Below are positions 55,727 to 55,814 of a stretch of DNA of 55,814 bases, one piece after another. A model generated the notes under the pieces. That model was not told the DNA's origin. It saw only the letters and a program-made list of their open reading frames with translations, and made no database searches. Source of the DNA: Chloroflexota bacterium (GTDB taxonomy: Bacteria > Chloroflexota > Dormibacteria > CF-121); NCBI GenBank assembly GCA_005889345.1, contig VBFR01000185.1, positions 1 to 55,814 on the forward strand, given 5' to 3'. Position 1 is the stretch's first letter. The number at the start of each line of letters is the position of its first letter. The position numbers were made by a program, and so were the translations under genes.

Positions 55727-55814
55727 GCCTCTTCGTCGGTCGGGGCCTCTTCCTCCTCGGAGGCACGCTGAACGAATGCGCCTTGGACTGACTCGTCCGC
55801 CTCGTCCTCCTCGG
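55723..55814 (-). CDS. C-terminal fragment of an acidic-tailed protein running off the window edge
   Basis: Reverse frame reads EEDEADESVQGAFVQRASEEEEAPTDEEA-stop with TAG at 55725-55723; convergent overlap with the ATPase stop. Confidence 0.5.
   Translation of the reverse strand, partial: EEDEADESVQGAFVQRASEEEEAPTDEEA

Overview
High-GC bacterial chromosomal window, possibly Chloroflexota/Dormibacterota-like; this taxonomic guess is low confidence. Left to right: (i) small genes, including a DinB-family protein, a ferritin-like (VioB-type) protein and a membrane HD-GYP/GAF/degenerate-GGDEF protein; (ii) a 2415-aa secreted right-handed beta-helix protein built from ~300-aa super-repeats and ending in Ig-like repeats; (iii) a complete 14-gene nuoA-N complex I operon followed by resB; (iv) two tandem paralogous TadE-TadE-TadG triplets; (v) a DMT transporter, a PD-(D/E)XK-like nuclease and tRNA-Arg(TCT); (vi) an IS481-like DDE transposon abutting the tRNA 3' end, with unusual multi-copy end motifs and a second orphan copy of its left end; (vii) a MalT-like ATPase fused to a SARP/BTAD regulator; (viii) an extracellular contractile injection system (eCIS) locus: sheath, two tube proteins, hub chaperone, DUF6760-type small protein, LysM adaptor, VgrG, PAAR, gp25, gpJ, tail protein I, DUF4255 cap and AAA+ ATPase. 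The eCIS locus also encodes a long Pro/Ala/Ser-rich QR-motif protein and a zinc-ribbon/TM/galactose-binding-like protein. The strongest candidates for something undescribed are the tRNA-abutting IS481-like element with Tn7-like multi-site ends (10 copies of an 18-nt motif with conserved 25/22/23 spacing) and the eCIS accessory proteins. All family assignments are from reading the translations by eye; no searches were run.
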